A DNA stretch of 64,000 nucleotides, taken from Synergistetes bacterium HGW-Synergistetes-1. Lineage in GTDB: Bacteria > Synergistota > Synergistia > Synergistales > Synergistaceae. The notes beneath the pieces are model-generated. The model did no database searches and was not told where the DNA came from. It was given only the letters and a program-made list of their open reading frames with translations. Where the stretch lies: the NCBI GenBank assembly GCA_002839185.1, contig PGXO01000003.1, forward strand, positions 1-64,000. The letters are read 5' to 3'. Of this stretch, positions 1-8,565 are shown piece after piece. Each line of letters opens with the position of its first letter. Position 1 is the first letter of the stretch. A program made the position numbers and the translations under genes.

Positions 1-1
1 A

Positions 2-184
2 CCACTTGCAGGAGTCCCGTTGGGACTCGCGGTATACCACGTGTTTGATGAAGAGATCCGTTCTGAATGCAATGAAGCGCAGTGGGAAGAACAGATATCT
101 ATGATGGAAATGGTACTTGAACCTGATGCCCTCGCAGCCGCGGTAAAGGGCATGCGTGACGAATTCAGCAAAGTCAAGCTTTAG
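2..184 (+). CDS. C-terminal end of an unidentified protein
   Basis: An open frame runs from the window edge to a TAG stop at 182-184, giving about 60 residues. The end of the protein is acidic and helical (many Glu, Met and Ala residues) and finishes with SKVKL. A perfect hairpin follows 27 bases downstream, which supports this being a genuine gene end. I do not recognise the family. The nearby GrdC-like relic hints at an amino-acid reductase neighbourhood, but this fragment itself shows no diagnostic motif. Confidence 0.55.
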   Translation, partial: PLAGVPLGLAVYHVFDEEIRSECNEAQWEEQISMMEMVLEPDALAAAVKGMRDEFSKVKL

Positions 185-210
185 AGAAAACTTAGCTCAT
201 CTTATCCCGG

Positions 211-246
211 ACAGAGGCGGCAAAGCAGATCCCCCGCCGCCTCTGT
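211..246 (+). terminator. Perfect hairpin after the first gene
   Basis: An 11-bp perfect inverted repeat (ACAGAGGCGGC at 211-221, its complement at 236-246) encloses a 14-base loop, 27 bases after the stop at 184. The downstream tract (ATTATATTC) is AT-rich but not a run of T, so this is a probable rather than textbook intrinsic terminator. Confidence 0.65.
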
Positions 247-342
247 ATTATATTCAAACAAGGCATAGAATAAAACTGTAAACCCTAATTTAAAAATAAT
301 ATAAATGCAAGCAATAAATCATAAATTAGAAGATCAAACGGC

Positions 343-444
343 ATGGTAGGATTCGCCCATACCCAGGGGCACATCCCATCAGGCGTTCCATTCATAGGTC
401 ATGCAGACGCCGCCATAGTGGCCGGCGAGATGACTCGTGCATAG
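343..444 (+). pseudogene. Short relic resembling glycine/sarcosine/betaine reductase component C, GrdC
   Basis: A 33-codon frame with ATG at 343 and TAG at 442-444 encodes the string TQGHIPSGVPFIGHA. From memory this resembles the conserved late segment of GrdC, the FabH-like beta chain of the selenium-dependent glycine reductase complex. Nothing GrdC-like is readable before or after it, and there is no ribosome binding site. I therefore read it as a leftover of a deleted or rearranged grd gene rather than a small gene. The rest of the 185-534 gap is AT-rich and shows no other gene. The family match is recalled, not computed. Confidence 0.4.
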
Positions 445-534
445 AAACAATTATTAGTAGTAACCTGCAAGATCAAGGATACAGATAAACATTTATGCGA
501 TAGAATATGATGAAAGCAGCAAGGAAAGTAAGGG

Positions 535-1641
535 ATGGCTATGGAAAATCGGATCTTTACTTACAAAGATATATTTGAGCGTGTCTTTAATCCTATAGCC
601 ATCTACTTTGCTGAGGATACCGGCAACCCGTCCATTGAAAATATACGTTATGTAGACGTTAATCCTGCATATGAACAGGTCAACAGGATCAATAAGAAAG
701 ATCTGATAGGAAAAACCTTTACTGAGGTATGGCCTTCTGTCGAAAAGCGCTGGGGGTATCTGCTTGTAAAATGCGTAAAAACGGGAAAAGCCACACACTG
801 TCAGGGAAAAAGCGCCTATACAAAAAAATACCTTGAAGCTATCTCATTTCCGCTGAACAATAATATGCTGGCAGCGATTTTTCTTGACTTGACAAAATGG
901 AAAAATTCTGACGATCAACTGAAAAAATCGCAGACAAAGCTCCTTGAATACAGGACAAAACTTCGTAAACTGGCTACAGAGCTCACAGTCAGTGAGGAAA
1001 AGACCCGGAGAGAAATATCGATAGATATTCACGACAGTATTGGTCATTCCCTGCTGACGCTTCTACTGGATTTGAACAAACTGATGGAAGACCCTGGACT
1101 TTCAGAATCCTCAAGAATCCAAATAAAAAAAAATATTGCATCAACAGAAAAGATGATCGCCGAGAGCAGACAGCTGATATTTGACCTCAGCCCGCCTATA
1201 CTTCTTGAGGTAGGTCTGGCACCAGCGATAGAATCCCTTGCGGACAGGATGCTCGTACCTCAGAAAATATCGTGGGAAATGTCCACCAGAGGCAATGCAT
1301 CACAATATAATGCCGATGATAAAGTGTGCATTATATTGTATCGTATGACAAAGGAGCTTTTCGCTAACGTTATAAAGCACTCTGAAGCGTCCATTGTAAG
1401 CATCCGTATAAACAGAGGACCTCACGGCATTCAGGTTGTCATTGAAGACAACGGCAAAGGCTTGTCTAAAAAAATCAGCAGGGATGGCACTGCCTCCTCA
1501 GGCCTCGGACTTTTCAGTATAAGGGAACGTCTTATACATATTGGCGGGGAGATGCAGATAATATCAGAAAATGGAGGCACGACCATATCTATGCTTGCAC
1601 CGCTCCATCTTAACGACAAAAACACAGGAGGATCTGAATAA
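535..1641 (+). CDS. PAS-domain sensor histidine kinase, NarX/DesK type
   Basis: A 368-residue cytoplasmic histidine kinase with no clear membrane segment. An N-terminal PAS-like domain (about 10-120) is followed by a short coiled coil (about 125-155), a HisKA_3 dimerisation helix with the phospho-acceptor His166 in the string IDIHDSIGHS, and a GHKL ATPase domain. The N box is ELFANVIKH (about 274-282), the G1 box is DNGKG (305-309) and the G2 box is GLGL (323-326). The start at 535 has a purine-rich AAGGAAAG upstream. The gene abuts its response regulator with no gap, so the two form a two-component system. The ligand of the PAS domain is not predictable. Confidence 0.9.
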   Translation: MAMENRIFTYKDIFERVFNPIAIYFAEDTGNPSIENIRYVDVNPAYEQVNRINKKDLIGKTFTEVWPSVEKRWGYLLVKCVKTGKATHCQGKSAYTKKYLEAISFPLNNNMLAAIFLDLTKWKNSDDQLKKSQTKLLEYRTKLRKLATELTVSEEKTRREISIDIHDSIGHSLLTLLLDLNKLMEDPGLSESSRIQIKKNIASTEKMIAESRQLIFDLSPPILLEVGLAPAIESLADRMLVPQKISWEMSTRGNASQYNADDKVCIILYRMTKELFANVIKHSEASIVSIRINRGPHGIQVVIEDNGKGLSKKISRDGTASSGLGLFSIRERLIHIGGEMQIISENGGTTISMLAPLHLNDKNTGGSE

Positions 1642-2289
1642 ATGATAAGAATACTGCTTGCTGATGACCATGTGCTTTTTCGCGAAGGGCTTAAAAGCCT
1701 TCTTACTAAAGAAAGTGATATGGAACTTGTCGGCCTTGCCTCCAACGGCGAAGAAGCAGTAAAAATGGCGGATAGCCTAAAACCGGAGGTTATCCTCATG
1801 GATGTCACCATGCCAAACATCAACGGCATACAAGCAACTGAAAGAATAATGTCAAATCATGACGATATTTCAATAATAGCACTCTCGATGCACAGTGATA
1901 AAAGGTACATCGTAGAATCTCTTAAGGCTGGGTCCAGAGGATATATTCTGAAAGAGAGTTCTCTACAGACTGTATTGCAGGCAATAAAATCTGTTATGGC
2001 AGGCAATATATACTTATCCTCAAAGGCCTGCACTGTTATTGTCGAAGATTATTTAAAGCTTATTAATAATTTGGATGAAAGCACATCCCCTCTCCTTTCC
2101 CCCAGAGAGAGAGAGGTACTTGTACTCCTTGTGAAGGGGCACAATAGCAAACAGATAGCTGATGTTCTAACCATAAGCAAAAACACTGTAGACACACATC
2201 GCCGCAGAATACTTGATAAGCTTGGCTGTGAAAGTGTTGCAGAGCTCACAAAATATGCGATCCGCGAGGGTTTTTTGACGCTGGAATAG
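1642..2289 (+). CDS. NarL/FixJ-family response regulator with LuxR-type HTH
   Basis: A 215-residue transcription regulator, partner of the kinase directly upstream. The receiver domain (1-120) has the acidic pair Asp8/Asp9, phospho-acceptor Asp54 in LMDVTMP, and Lys104 in YILKES. The C-terminal half (about 150-215) is a LuxR/GerE helix-turn-helix with LSPREREVL and the recognition helix around ISKNTVDTHRRRI. The start follows the kinase stop directly, preceded by AGGAGG within the kinase 3' end. Targets are unknown. The neighbouring genes are housekeeping and on the opposite strand, so the regulon is not evident from context. Confidence 0.93.
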   Translation: MIRILLADDHVLFREGLKSLLTKESDMELVGLASNGEEAVKMADSLKPEVILMDVTMPNINGIQATERIMSNHDDISIIALSMHSDKRYIVESLKAGSRGYILKESSLQTVLQAIKSVMAGNIYLSSKACTVIVEDYLKLINNLDESTSPLLSPREREVLVLLVKGHNSKQIADVLTISKNTVDTHRRRILDKLGCESVAELTKYAIREGFLTLE

Positions 2290-2407
2290 CCCTAAAAAGC
2301 TAAAAATACTATTTGGGAGCTGTCCTGTGAAATCGGTTTGCAACTCAAAAACAGATAATTGTCCATACGTGTCTCAGATTTTCTTGGTCTTTAGTGCAAA
2401 AATAAAT

Positions 2408-2442
2408 ATCCCGGATTTCTGGACGTTATCCAGGTCCGGGAT
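2408..2442 (+). terminator. Hairpin downstream of the response regulator
   Basis: ATCCCGGA (2408-2415) pairs with TCCGGGAT (2435-2442), and an inner CTGGA/TCCAG pair extends the stem. The hairpin lies about 120 bases after the regulator stop. The flank is T-rich only on the minus-strand side, so it could act for transcripts arriving from either direction. Apart from this hairpin I see no gene in 2290-2500. Confidence 0.5.
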
Positions 2443-2495
2443 GTTTGACGCTTACCGATTACCGCAAAACAGCATTTCTTCAATTTACATACTGC

Positions 2496-2533
2496 ATAAA
2501 AAAAGATCCTCGCCTTGCTGGGTGAGGATCTTT
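2496..2533 (-). terminator. Intrinsic terminator of the tRNA-Pro transcript
   Basis: A 13-bp stem (2502-2514 with 2521-2533, one G-T pair) has a 6-base loop. On the minus strand it is followed by a run of seven T. It lies 12 bases beyond the tRNA 3' end, which is the expected place for a rho-independent terminator. Confidence 0.85.
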
Positions 2534-2544
2534 CGCTGTTATAT

Positions 2545-2622
2545 TGGTCGGGATGAGAGGATTTGAACCTCCGACCACCTGCACCCCATGCAGGTACGCT
2601 AGCCAGGCTGCGCTACATCCCG
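2545..2622 (-). tRNA. tRNA-Pro (anticodon GGG)
   Basis: Read on the minus strand, the sequence folds as a full cloverleaf. There is a 7-bp acceptor stem CGGGATG/CATCCCG, a 4-bp D stem, a 5-bp anticodon stem CCTGC/GCAGG around loop ATGGGGT (anticodon GGG, reading CCC and CCU), a 5-base variable loop and a 5-bp T stem. The 3' CCA is genomically encoded (TGG at 2545-2547 on the plus strand). A terminator follows immediately. Confidence 0.95.
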
Positions 2623-2673
2623 TAAGCAGGGAGTATAATAACCCGCTATAAGCTTTTGGTCAAGTAGTGCAAT

Positions 2674-2708
2674 AAAAAAATCCCAACAAAAATCGTCGGG
2701 ATTTTTTA
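2674..2708 (-). terminator. Terminator after hup
   Basis: A short TCCC/GGGA stem is extended by A and T runs on both sides (2675-2684 with 2698-2707), about 30 bases past the hup stop. The T run on each strand makes it potentially bidirectional. It separates the long minus-strand housekeeping run from tRNA-Pro. Confidence 0.7.
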
Positions 2709-2737
2709 TGTTCCCAAAAACCTAAAAGATATAAAAA

Positions 2738-3028
2738 CTACTTCTTCTTGCTGTTAACTGCTTCTTTGAGGGCCTTGCCTGCGCGGAAGACGGGAACTTT
2801 CTTTGCAGGGATCTGGATGACTTTCTTGGGATCCTGAGGATTACGGCCCTGACGAGCGGCTCTCTTCTGGACTTCAAATGTTCCAAATCCTACGATCTGG
2901 ACCTTGTCTTCCTTCTTAAGGGAACCATGGATACCTGCAAATACTGCGTCTACAACTTCTGCGGCCTTCTTCTTAGTGATTCCTTCGACAGACTTTGCTA
3001 CGGCGTTGACGAGATCTGTTTTTGTCAC
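2738..3028 (-). CDS. hup: HU-family DNA-binding protein
   Basis: A 96-residue histone-like nucleoid protein that binds and bends DNA as a dimer. The hallmark strings are present: TKTDLVNAVAKS at the N-terminus, the core GFGTFEVQKRAAR, and the arm GRNPQDPKKVIQIPAK. I place the start at the GTG at 3028, because AGGAGG sits nine bases upstream and this gives the normal family length. A longer frame reaching 3079 adds residues unlike any HU. The gene is last in the minus-strand run, 98 bases after der, and is closed by a terminator. Confidence 0.95.
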   Translation of the reverse strand: MTKTDLVNAVAKSVEGITKKKAAEVVDAVFAGIHGSLKKEDKVQIVGFGTFEVQKRAARQGRNPQDPKKVIQIPAKKVPVFRAGKALKEAVNSKKK

Positions 3029-3126
3029 CTTCTGCCACCTCCTGACAAGATTGACACTGCTAGAGCAGTTCACTAGCATTTATACCGATAAAATCCGCTC
3101 AGGTCAAGTACTTTTGGGAAAATCGG

Positions 3127-4443
3127 CTAATTTTCCGTTCTGTTTCTCATAAAAATCTTTATTGGTACGCCCGAAAAATCCGCCATCGATCTTAGACAGT
3201 TTTCCAGGTGGCGCTTGAAAGATTTTGAGCAGAGCTCAGAGTCATTGACAAAAAAGATGAACGCGGGCGGTGCTCCGTCCGCCTGAGTGCAATAGTATAT
3301 TTTTAGGCTGTGGCCTTTTCCGTCGCCCGGCATCCTCTCAAATATAAGGGTCTCTTTGACCAGTCTGTTGAGCTCAGAGGTGGGTATCCTTCTTCTTCTG
3401 TTCTCTTCGACCTTCATGATAAGAGCCGGGATCTTGGAGATGCTTCGACCCGAGTTGGCTGAAATAAAAATTTTCGGCGCATGGGAAGCGAAAGGCAGCT
3501 CGTCCTTGAGCAGTTCTGTCATCTTGTCCCCAATCTTTTCTTCTCTTGGTGCAAGGTCCCACTTGTTCATTACGATTATGAGTCCCTTGCCCCTTTCGAG
3601 GACCTGGCCAATAAGTCGCTTATCCTGTTCTGTTACGGGATCCTGAGCATCAAGGAGCACAAGCGCAACATGGCACCTGTCTATCGCCTGGTATGTCCTG
3701 ACGTTGGAATAGTATTCAAGGTCAGTGTTCACACGGCTTTTGCGCCTGAGTCCCGCAGTGTCGAGAAATCTCATTTTAACTCCATCGGTTTCTACAACCG
3801 AGTCAACTACGTCACGGGTCGTTCCGGCCATTTCGCTTACCATTGAACGCTCTTCTCCGGCTATTGCGTTAAGGAGGCTTGATTTACCCACGTTGGGCCT
3901 CCCAACGATCGCAACTCTTATGTCATCTTCCTCTGACTCAACGTCGTCCGGCGGAAGTTTTGAAACTACAGCGTCGAAGATCTCGTCGAAACCTGTATTG
4001 TGCTCCGCGCTCGTCGCTATAACAGTATCAAAACCAAGAGAGTATGCCTCGTAGAGCATCTCATCTTCCTGTTTCTGGTTATCAAGCTTGTTCATTGCAA
4101 TTATGACGGGCTTGCCGCCTTTCCTGAGCTTTAGCGCGATATCCTTGTCCATCGGGGTGATGCCCTGCCTGCCGTCAAGCACAAAGATAACTGCGCTGCT
4201 CTCGTCAAGTGCCAGATCCACCTGCTTTGCGATAAGATCCATAAAGGGGTGGTCAACTTCAGACATTATTCCCCCGGTGTCAACAACGTAGAATCTTCTG
4301 CTGGCCCATTCGGTCTCGCCGTAGATCCTGTCCCTTGTCACACCTGGCTGGTCATCTACAATTGCAGTTCTCCTGCCCACCATTCTGTTGAAGATGGATG
4401 ACTTGCCTACATTAGGCCTTCCAATTATTGCTATTATTGCCAT
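3127..4443 (-). CDS. der: Ribosome biogenesis GTPase Der (EngA)
   Basis: A 438-residue protein with two tandem GTPase domains and a C-terminal KH-like domain, the architecture of Der, which acts in late 50S ribosome assembly. Each G domain has its own P-loop (GRPNVGKSS near residues 8 and 181), G3 (DTGG, DTAG) and G4 (NKLD, NKWD). The length is typical. AAGGAG lies about seven bases upstream of the ATG at 4443. It follows priA by 65 bases and precedes hup. Confidence 0.97.
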   Translation of the reverse strand: MAIIAIIGRPNVGKSSIFNRMVGRRTAIVDDQPGVTRDRIYGETEWASRRFYVVDTGGIMSEVDHPFMDLIAKQVDLALDESSAVIFVLDGRQGITPMDKDIALKLRKGGKPVIIAMNKLDNQKQEDEMLYEAYSLGFDTVIATSAEHNTGFDEIFDAVVSKLPPDDVESEEDDIRVAIVGRPNVGKSSLLNAIAGEERSMVSEMAGTTRDVVDSVVETDGVKMRFLDTAGLRRKSRVNTDLEYYSNVRTYQAIDRCHVALVLLDAQDPVTEQDKRLIGQVLERGKGLIIVMNKWDLAPREEKIGDKMTELLKDELPFASHAPKIFISANSGRSISKIPALIMKVEENRRRRIPTSELNRLVKETLIFERMPGDGKGHSLKIYYCTQADGAPPAFIFFVNDSELCSKSFKRHLENCLRSMADFSGVPIKIFMRNRTEN

Positions 4444-4508
4444 TTTATTCTCCTTGCCGGCATATGGCTGCTTTTATAGTATGCCATTTGATTTTTGTCC
4501 TCCCCGTG

Positions 4509-6302
4509 TCAGTCAAGCTTTATGCTGACCCTGGGAATCCCTGATCTGGTATTTTTTATGTCAAAATATGGTGCAAGTATCTTCCTAAGGGCATCAAACC
4601 TCTTTGTCCTGACCCAGATCTGGTCTGATCTCTCTTCAGACTCCCAGTATTCAAAATCTGCCCGGTCAAGATGTTCTGCAAGGCCATTCCTCTTGAAAGC
4701 CGGAATGTCTATCTTGAGCATTGGCACATATGGAGGAAGCTCCCATTCTCTGCGTTCTTTCAGCTCCCTCTCCCAGAAATACCCCCATCCGATTCCAAGA
4801 GCCTGCTGCCAGGTCTTATCAGGCCTTCTGCTCTGTATCACTATTTTTCTTCTGTCAGGCTCTTTTCCCCTCCATGCGGATTCCCACATTAAAGAAAAAG
4901 CCCTTGCTTTTGCATCATACTCCTGTACTCTGGCTTCCGCATCCGCATCTATCCAGCCAATGATCTCCGGTGAGATGTCGTCAGCAAGAGAGATAATTTT
5001 TCTCGTTCCAAGGATCACTCCTCCGGCGGGGTACTTTTTAAGTATCGATTCCCCTGAAGGCATCTTTGATCCTTCCTCATGAAAAAGGATCACATTTTTG
5101 TCCCTGAAAAAAAAATGACTCGCTCTTTCTTCCAGTGCCTCAAGCCCCGGTCTCTGTCCCTCAAGGAACGGGCCCCCGCATGACGGGCACTTTTCAGGAA
5201 CAGGATCTCTTTTCCCGCAGTCAAGGCATTTGAGTGATTCTGATCTTCCTTCCCATCTCATGACTCCAGCACATTTAGGACAGCGGACCGGCGATCCGCA
5301 GTCTTCACAGAAGATCTCTCCTGCGTAGCCCTTGCGGTCAAGGATCCAGAAAGCCCATTTTCCCTTTTCAAGCGTTTCTTTCGTCTCCCTTATAAGAGGT
5401 CTGCTGATGGGGAGAGTATCCTTTATACCATCAAAGTCATACGAAGAGGAATCTTTCATATCTACAAATATCAGCCTATCCCTGAGCCCGCTGCGACTGA
5501 GTTTTTTACCGCTCTGCAGGAACGCCTTTGCTGAGGGCATTCTTCCGCCAAGGACAAGGTCGGCCCCTGCAAAACTTGCTCGTGCTGCCAGTATCGTCCT
5601 GTGGTGGAATTCAGGGTGTTTCTGAGTTCGCCATGCCCCGCTGTTTTCTTCGTCCACAATTATAGTCGAGAGTCCAGATATCGGAATAAAAGATGCCGTC
5701 TGACACCCTACGGCAAACCTTATCTCGTTTTTCCTGGACCTATTCCAAAAATCCCACTGTTTCGCTATTGACAGATCAGTCCATAGGACACCCTCATGCT
5801 TCAGAGAGTCGGGCAGTATGTCCCAAAATCTTTTTGCTGCTGATACCTCAGGAAATACAACTATCGCCGCACGTTCTGATGCAGCGAGGATATCGCGATA
5901 TGCGTCCATTCTATGCGAGTCTCTGGGTTCGTATACATATTTTACTGATGAGGATCTTCGGACAGGCTCATAAACTGTTTCTTCCAGCGGTTCTCCGCTG
6001 AGGAACCTGGCCGGCAATAAGGTCTTAGCTGCCATTCCGGTACCCACGAACCATGTCTTTCCGAACCAGCTTATAGTCCGCCACAGTTCATCCGGCAGAG
6101 GGGGGATTTGGTCTATTACCTCTTTTATTCCTTTAAGTTCTTCCGGCCCCTTTGTCCCTGAATTATCTCCTACGATCAGTCCAACTCTGGAAGAACTTCC
6201 TAAAGGAATCCTGACCCTGGTCCCGTACGGCAGGGCACATGTATGTGTATAAGAGAGATCAGTCCACCACGGTCCCGGGACCGCGACAGATAGTGTCTCC
6301 AT
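4509..6302 (-). CDS. priA: Primosomal protein N' (PriA), helicase motifs lost
   Basis: A 597-residue PriA homologue, shorter than the usual 700-800. It keeps the N-terminal 3'-DNA-binding region (FGKTWFVGTGMAAKTLLP) and the zinc-binding cysteine block at about 330-370 (CEDCG, CPKC, CLDCG, CPSC). The ATPase/helicase core is degenerate: there is no Walker A GSGKT where it should lie (about residues 130-160), motif II reads DEEN instead of DEEH, GSATP is replaced by GGRMP, and the QVAGRAGR motif is absent. It probably serves as a DNA-binding and loading platform for replication restart without unwinding activity. The ATG overlaps the coaBC stop (TAATG). Confidence 0.85.
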   Translation of the reverse strand: METLSVAVPGPWWTDLSYTHTCALPYGTRVRIPLGSSSRVGLIVGDNSGTKGPEELKGIKEVIDQIPPLPDELWRTISWFGKTWFVGTGMAAKTLLPARFLSGEPLEETVYEPVRRSSSVKYVYEPRDSHRMDAYRDILAASERAAIVVFPEVSAAKRFWDILPDSLKHEGVLWTDLSIAKQWDFWNRSRKNEIRFAVGCQTASFIPISGLSTIIVDEENSGAWRTQKHPEFHHRTILAARASFAGADLVLGGRMPSAKAFLQSGKKLSRSGLRDRLIFVDMKDSSSYDFDGIKDTLPISRPLIRETKETLEKGKWAFWILDRKGYAGEIFCEDCGSPVRCPKCAGVMRWEGRSESLKCLDCGKRDPVPEKCPSCGGPFLEGQRPGLEALEERASHFFFRDKNVILFHEEGSKMPSGESILKKYPAGGVILGTRKIISLADDISPEIIGWIDADAEARVQEYDAKARAFSLMWESAWRGKEPDRRKIVIQSRRPDKTWQQALGIGWGYFWERELKERREWELPPYVPMLKIDIPAFKRNGLAEHLDRADFEYWESEERSDQIWVRTKRFDALRKILAPYFDIKNTRSGIPRVSIKLD

Positions 6303-7519
6303 TATTCTTTATTTTTTTTTCTGATGACAGCATCGAGCAAAGAGTCGGCAACGTCGTCTTTTGTACCTGAAAACTCGACCTCTGACCCGCCTTTTGTCAT
6401 TATCATCAAAGAGTTTGTGTCCGATGCAAATCCGGCTCCGTTGGCGAGTACGTCGTTACAGGCTATCATGTCCAGGTTCTTTGCTATCATCTTCTTCCGG
6501 GCGTTTGCTATAAGATCCTGGGTCTCAGCTGCGAAACCTACAAGCATCTGCCCTTCTTTTTTCATCCTGCCGAGCTCTGCTGCAATATCCTTGTTCTGGA
6601 CAAATGTCACAGTCAGCGGTTCACCGTCACGCCTCTTGAGCTTCTGTTTCATCTCTTCTTCCGCTCTAAAGTCACCAACAGCAGCTGCTTTGACGATGAT
6701 GTCCATTTCAGGGGCTTCTTTTATGCATGCCTCGTACATCTGCTCGGCGGATACGACATCTATCACTCTTACTCCTTCGGGACGCGGTATCGATACCGGT
6801 CCGGAGACAAGAGTCACATCAGCCCCTCTGTACCATGCAGCTTTGGCTATTGCATAGCCCATCTTCCCGCTGCTTGGGTTGCTTATATACCTTACAGGAT
6901 CTATGTATTCGTGGGTGGGGCCAGCTGTTACCAGAACCTTCATGCCCCTCATGTCCTTTTTCGGAGAGAGGGCATTCCATACATGTTCGTAAATCACCGA
7001 ATTGTCAGGCAGCCTGCCTTTGCCCTCATAACCACATGCAAGCATTCCGCTGTCAGGGTCCACAACCGTATGTCCCATGGCTGTGATCTTATCGATGTTG
7101 GCTTTTACAGCAGGGTTCTGGAGCATGTTCGGGTTCATGGCCGGGAAAATCACAAGAGGACTTCTGTTGGCCAGCATCGCTGCGCCCAGCAGTGTACTGC
7201 CGTCTCCCTGCGCGCATGTGCGCAGGCAATTTGCCGTACATGGGGCTATGACAAATACCTCTGCCCACTCTGTAAGAGTTATGTGAGGGATCTTCCATCC
7301 TTCTTCAGCAGAAAGAAAATCTTTTTCTCGCCAGACCTTTCTTCCCGTAAGGGTCGAAAGGACAAGAGGACTCACAAACTCTTCAGCAGAGCCGGTGAGA
7401 ATTACCTCTACCTCGCAGCCCTCTTTTCTCCAGCCACGAAGGATATCCGGAGCTTTATAGGCAGCGATTCCTCCCGTTACTCCGAACAGGATCCTTCTGT
7501 TATGCTTCCACGGGCTCAT
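6302..7519 (-). CDS. coaBC: Bifunctional phosphopantothenoylcysteine decarboxylase / phosphopantothenate-cysteine ligase
   Basis: A 405-residue coenzyme A biosynthesis enzyme that makes 4'-phosphopantothenoylcysteine (CoaB, C-terminal) and decarboxylates it to 4'-phosphopantetheine (CoaC, N-terminal, FMN). CoaC shows GGIAAYKAPDI near the N-terminus and the PAMNPNM substrate motif. CoaB shows NPSSGKMG and AAVGDFR, where AAVADYR is more usual, and the KLKR loop. It overlaps rpoZ by 20 bases upstream and priA by one base downstream, so translation is probably coupled. Confidence 0.96.
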   Translation of the reverse strand: MSPWKHNRRILFGVTGGIAAYKAPDILRGWRKEGCEVEVILTGSAEEFVSPLVLSTLTGRKVWREKDFLSAEEGWKIPHITLTEWAEVFVIAPCTANCLRTCAQGDGSTLLGAAMLANRSPLVIFPAMNPNMLQNPAVKANIDKITAMGHTVVDPDSGMLACGYEGKGRLPDNSVIYEHVWNALSPKKDMRGMKVLVTAGPTHEYIDPVRYISNPSSGKMGYAIAKAAWYRGADVTLVSGPVSIPRPEGVRVIDVVSAEQMYEACIKEAPEMDIIVKAAAVGDFRAEEEMKQKLKRRDGEPLTVTFVQNKDIAAELGRMKKEGQMLVGFAAETQDLIANARKKMIAKNLDMIACNDVLANGAGFASDTNSLMIMTKGGSEVEFSGTKDDVADSLLDAVIRKKNKE

Positions 7520-7736
7520 TGGGATTCTTTTTTGGAGAAGTATCTACGAAGGTATACTTTATCCTGCCCTGCGTCAGATCCTCTACTGCCCTCGTTATAA
7601 ATTTTTCGTCATAACCGCTTATAGCTCCCTTTCTCTCGCTAAGCTGGCGAGCACGTGCGGATACGACCAGTGTCAGAATGTATTTGTTTGGGATGTCCCT
7701 GTTTTTGTAAATTTTTTCCAGATCCATAAATATCAT
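7500..7736 (-). CDS. rpoZ: DNA-directed RNA polymerase omega subunit
   Basis: A 78-residue omega subunit, which helps assemble RNA polymerase by folding around the beta-prime C-terminus. The recognisable stretch NKYILTLVVSARARQL, followed by KFITRAVEDLTQGRIKY, matches the family core. It overlaps gmk by four bases and coaBC by 20. The gmk-rpoZ-coaBC-priA order is a common bacterial arrangement, which supports the call for so short a protein. Confidence 0.93.
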   Translation of the reverse strand: MIFMDLEKIYKNRDIPNKYILTLVVSARARQLSERKGAISGYDEKFITRAVEDLTQGRIKYTFVDTSPKKNPNEPVEA

Positions 7737-8299
7737 ATTGAACCCTCCCGGTATTTTTTTACTATTTTAATGAAATCCTCAGCCGCTTTTTCTATTTTGT
7801 CGTTGATGATCATGTGTTCATATTCCTCCGCATGACTCATTTCCGTCTTCGCGTTGCTGATCCTGAGCTTCAGCTCTTCCGGTCCTTCAGTCCCTCTCTT
7901 TTGCAGTCTTCTGACAAGCTCTTCGAATGAGGGCGGCTGGATGAATATCATTACAGCCTCAGGCATTTTTCCCTTCACCTGTGATGCTCCCTGGACATCT
8001 ATCTCAAGAAGTACATCTTTGCCCTGCCGGAGAATCTCTTCGACAATGTCTTTTCTTGTCCCGTAAAAGTGTCCATGCACATTTGCCCACTCAAGAAACC
8101 TGCCTTCATCGACCATCTTTTTGAAAGAAAGTTCATCCATGAAAACGTAGTTGACACCGTCTCTCTCTCCGGGCCTTGGTGCCCTGGTTGTGCATGAGAC
8201 CGAATAGGCTATATTGTCGAGTTTTTCAAAGACTCTTCTGAGGACAGTCCCTTTGCCGACTCCTGCCGGTCCGGAAAGAATATAGAGCCTGCCTCTCAT
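7733..8299 (-). CDS. gmk: Guanylate kinase
   Basis: A 188-residue enzyme phosphorylating GMP to GDP. The P-loop is [10 protein letters not shown], slightly divergent from the usual GPSGAGKST. The GMP-binding strings [15 protein letters not shown] and [14 protein letters not shown] are intact, as is the DVQGA segment. The length is typical. It overlaps remA upstream (ATGA-type junction at 8296-8299) and rpoZ downstream, so the block is one operon. Confidence 0.97.
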   Translation of the reverse strand: MRGRLYILSGPAGVGKGTVLRRVFEKLDNIAYSVSCTTRAPRPGERDGVNYVFMDELSFKKMVDEGRFLEWANVHGHFYGTRKDIVEEILRQGKDVLLEIDVQGASQVKGKMPEAVMIFIQPPSFEELVRRLQKRGTEGPEELKLRISNAKTEMSHAEEYEHMIINDKIEKAAEDFIKIVKKYREGSI

Positions 8300-8565
8300 T
8301 GTTTTTCTTCTTTACCTTCCTCACCTTCGAAACGACCAGTTATTGTTTCAGGCTGTATTGCAGACATTATTACATGCCTGCTGTCCATTATCAGGATCGC
8401 CCTGGTCTTCCTCCCCTGTGTGACATCAACCAAAAGTCCGGCCTCCCTGGCCTCTTCCTTGAGTCTCTTTATCGGGGCAGAGGACGGGCTGATTATTGCA
8501 ACTATCCTGTCCGCTACGACCATATTCCCAAATCCGACGTGCACAAGTTTGTAATTCATTATCAT
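8296..8565 (-). CDS. remA: RemA-like DUF370 regulatory protein
   Basis: An 89-residue member of DUF370, the family of the Bacillus subtilis extracellular matrix regulator RemA, a small DNA-binding protein. The conserved N-terminal pattern [19 protein letters not shown] and the central [10 protein letters not shown] followed by MDSRHV are present. The last 15 residues are a charged tail. The yicC-remA-gmk order is conserved in many Gram-positive-like genomes. What it regulates here cannot be told from the window. Confidence 0.9.
   Translation of the reverse strand: MIMNYKLVHVGFGNMVVADRIVAIISPSSAPIKRLKEEAREAGLLVDVTQGRKTRAILIMDSRHVIMSAIQPETITGRFEGEEGKEEKQ

Noticed and set aside
2327-2566. A 79-codon plus-strand frame after the response regulator
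   Set aside because: It covers a terminator and the 3' end of tRNA-Pro on the other strand and encodes no recognisable protein.
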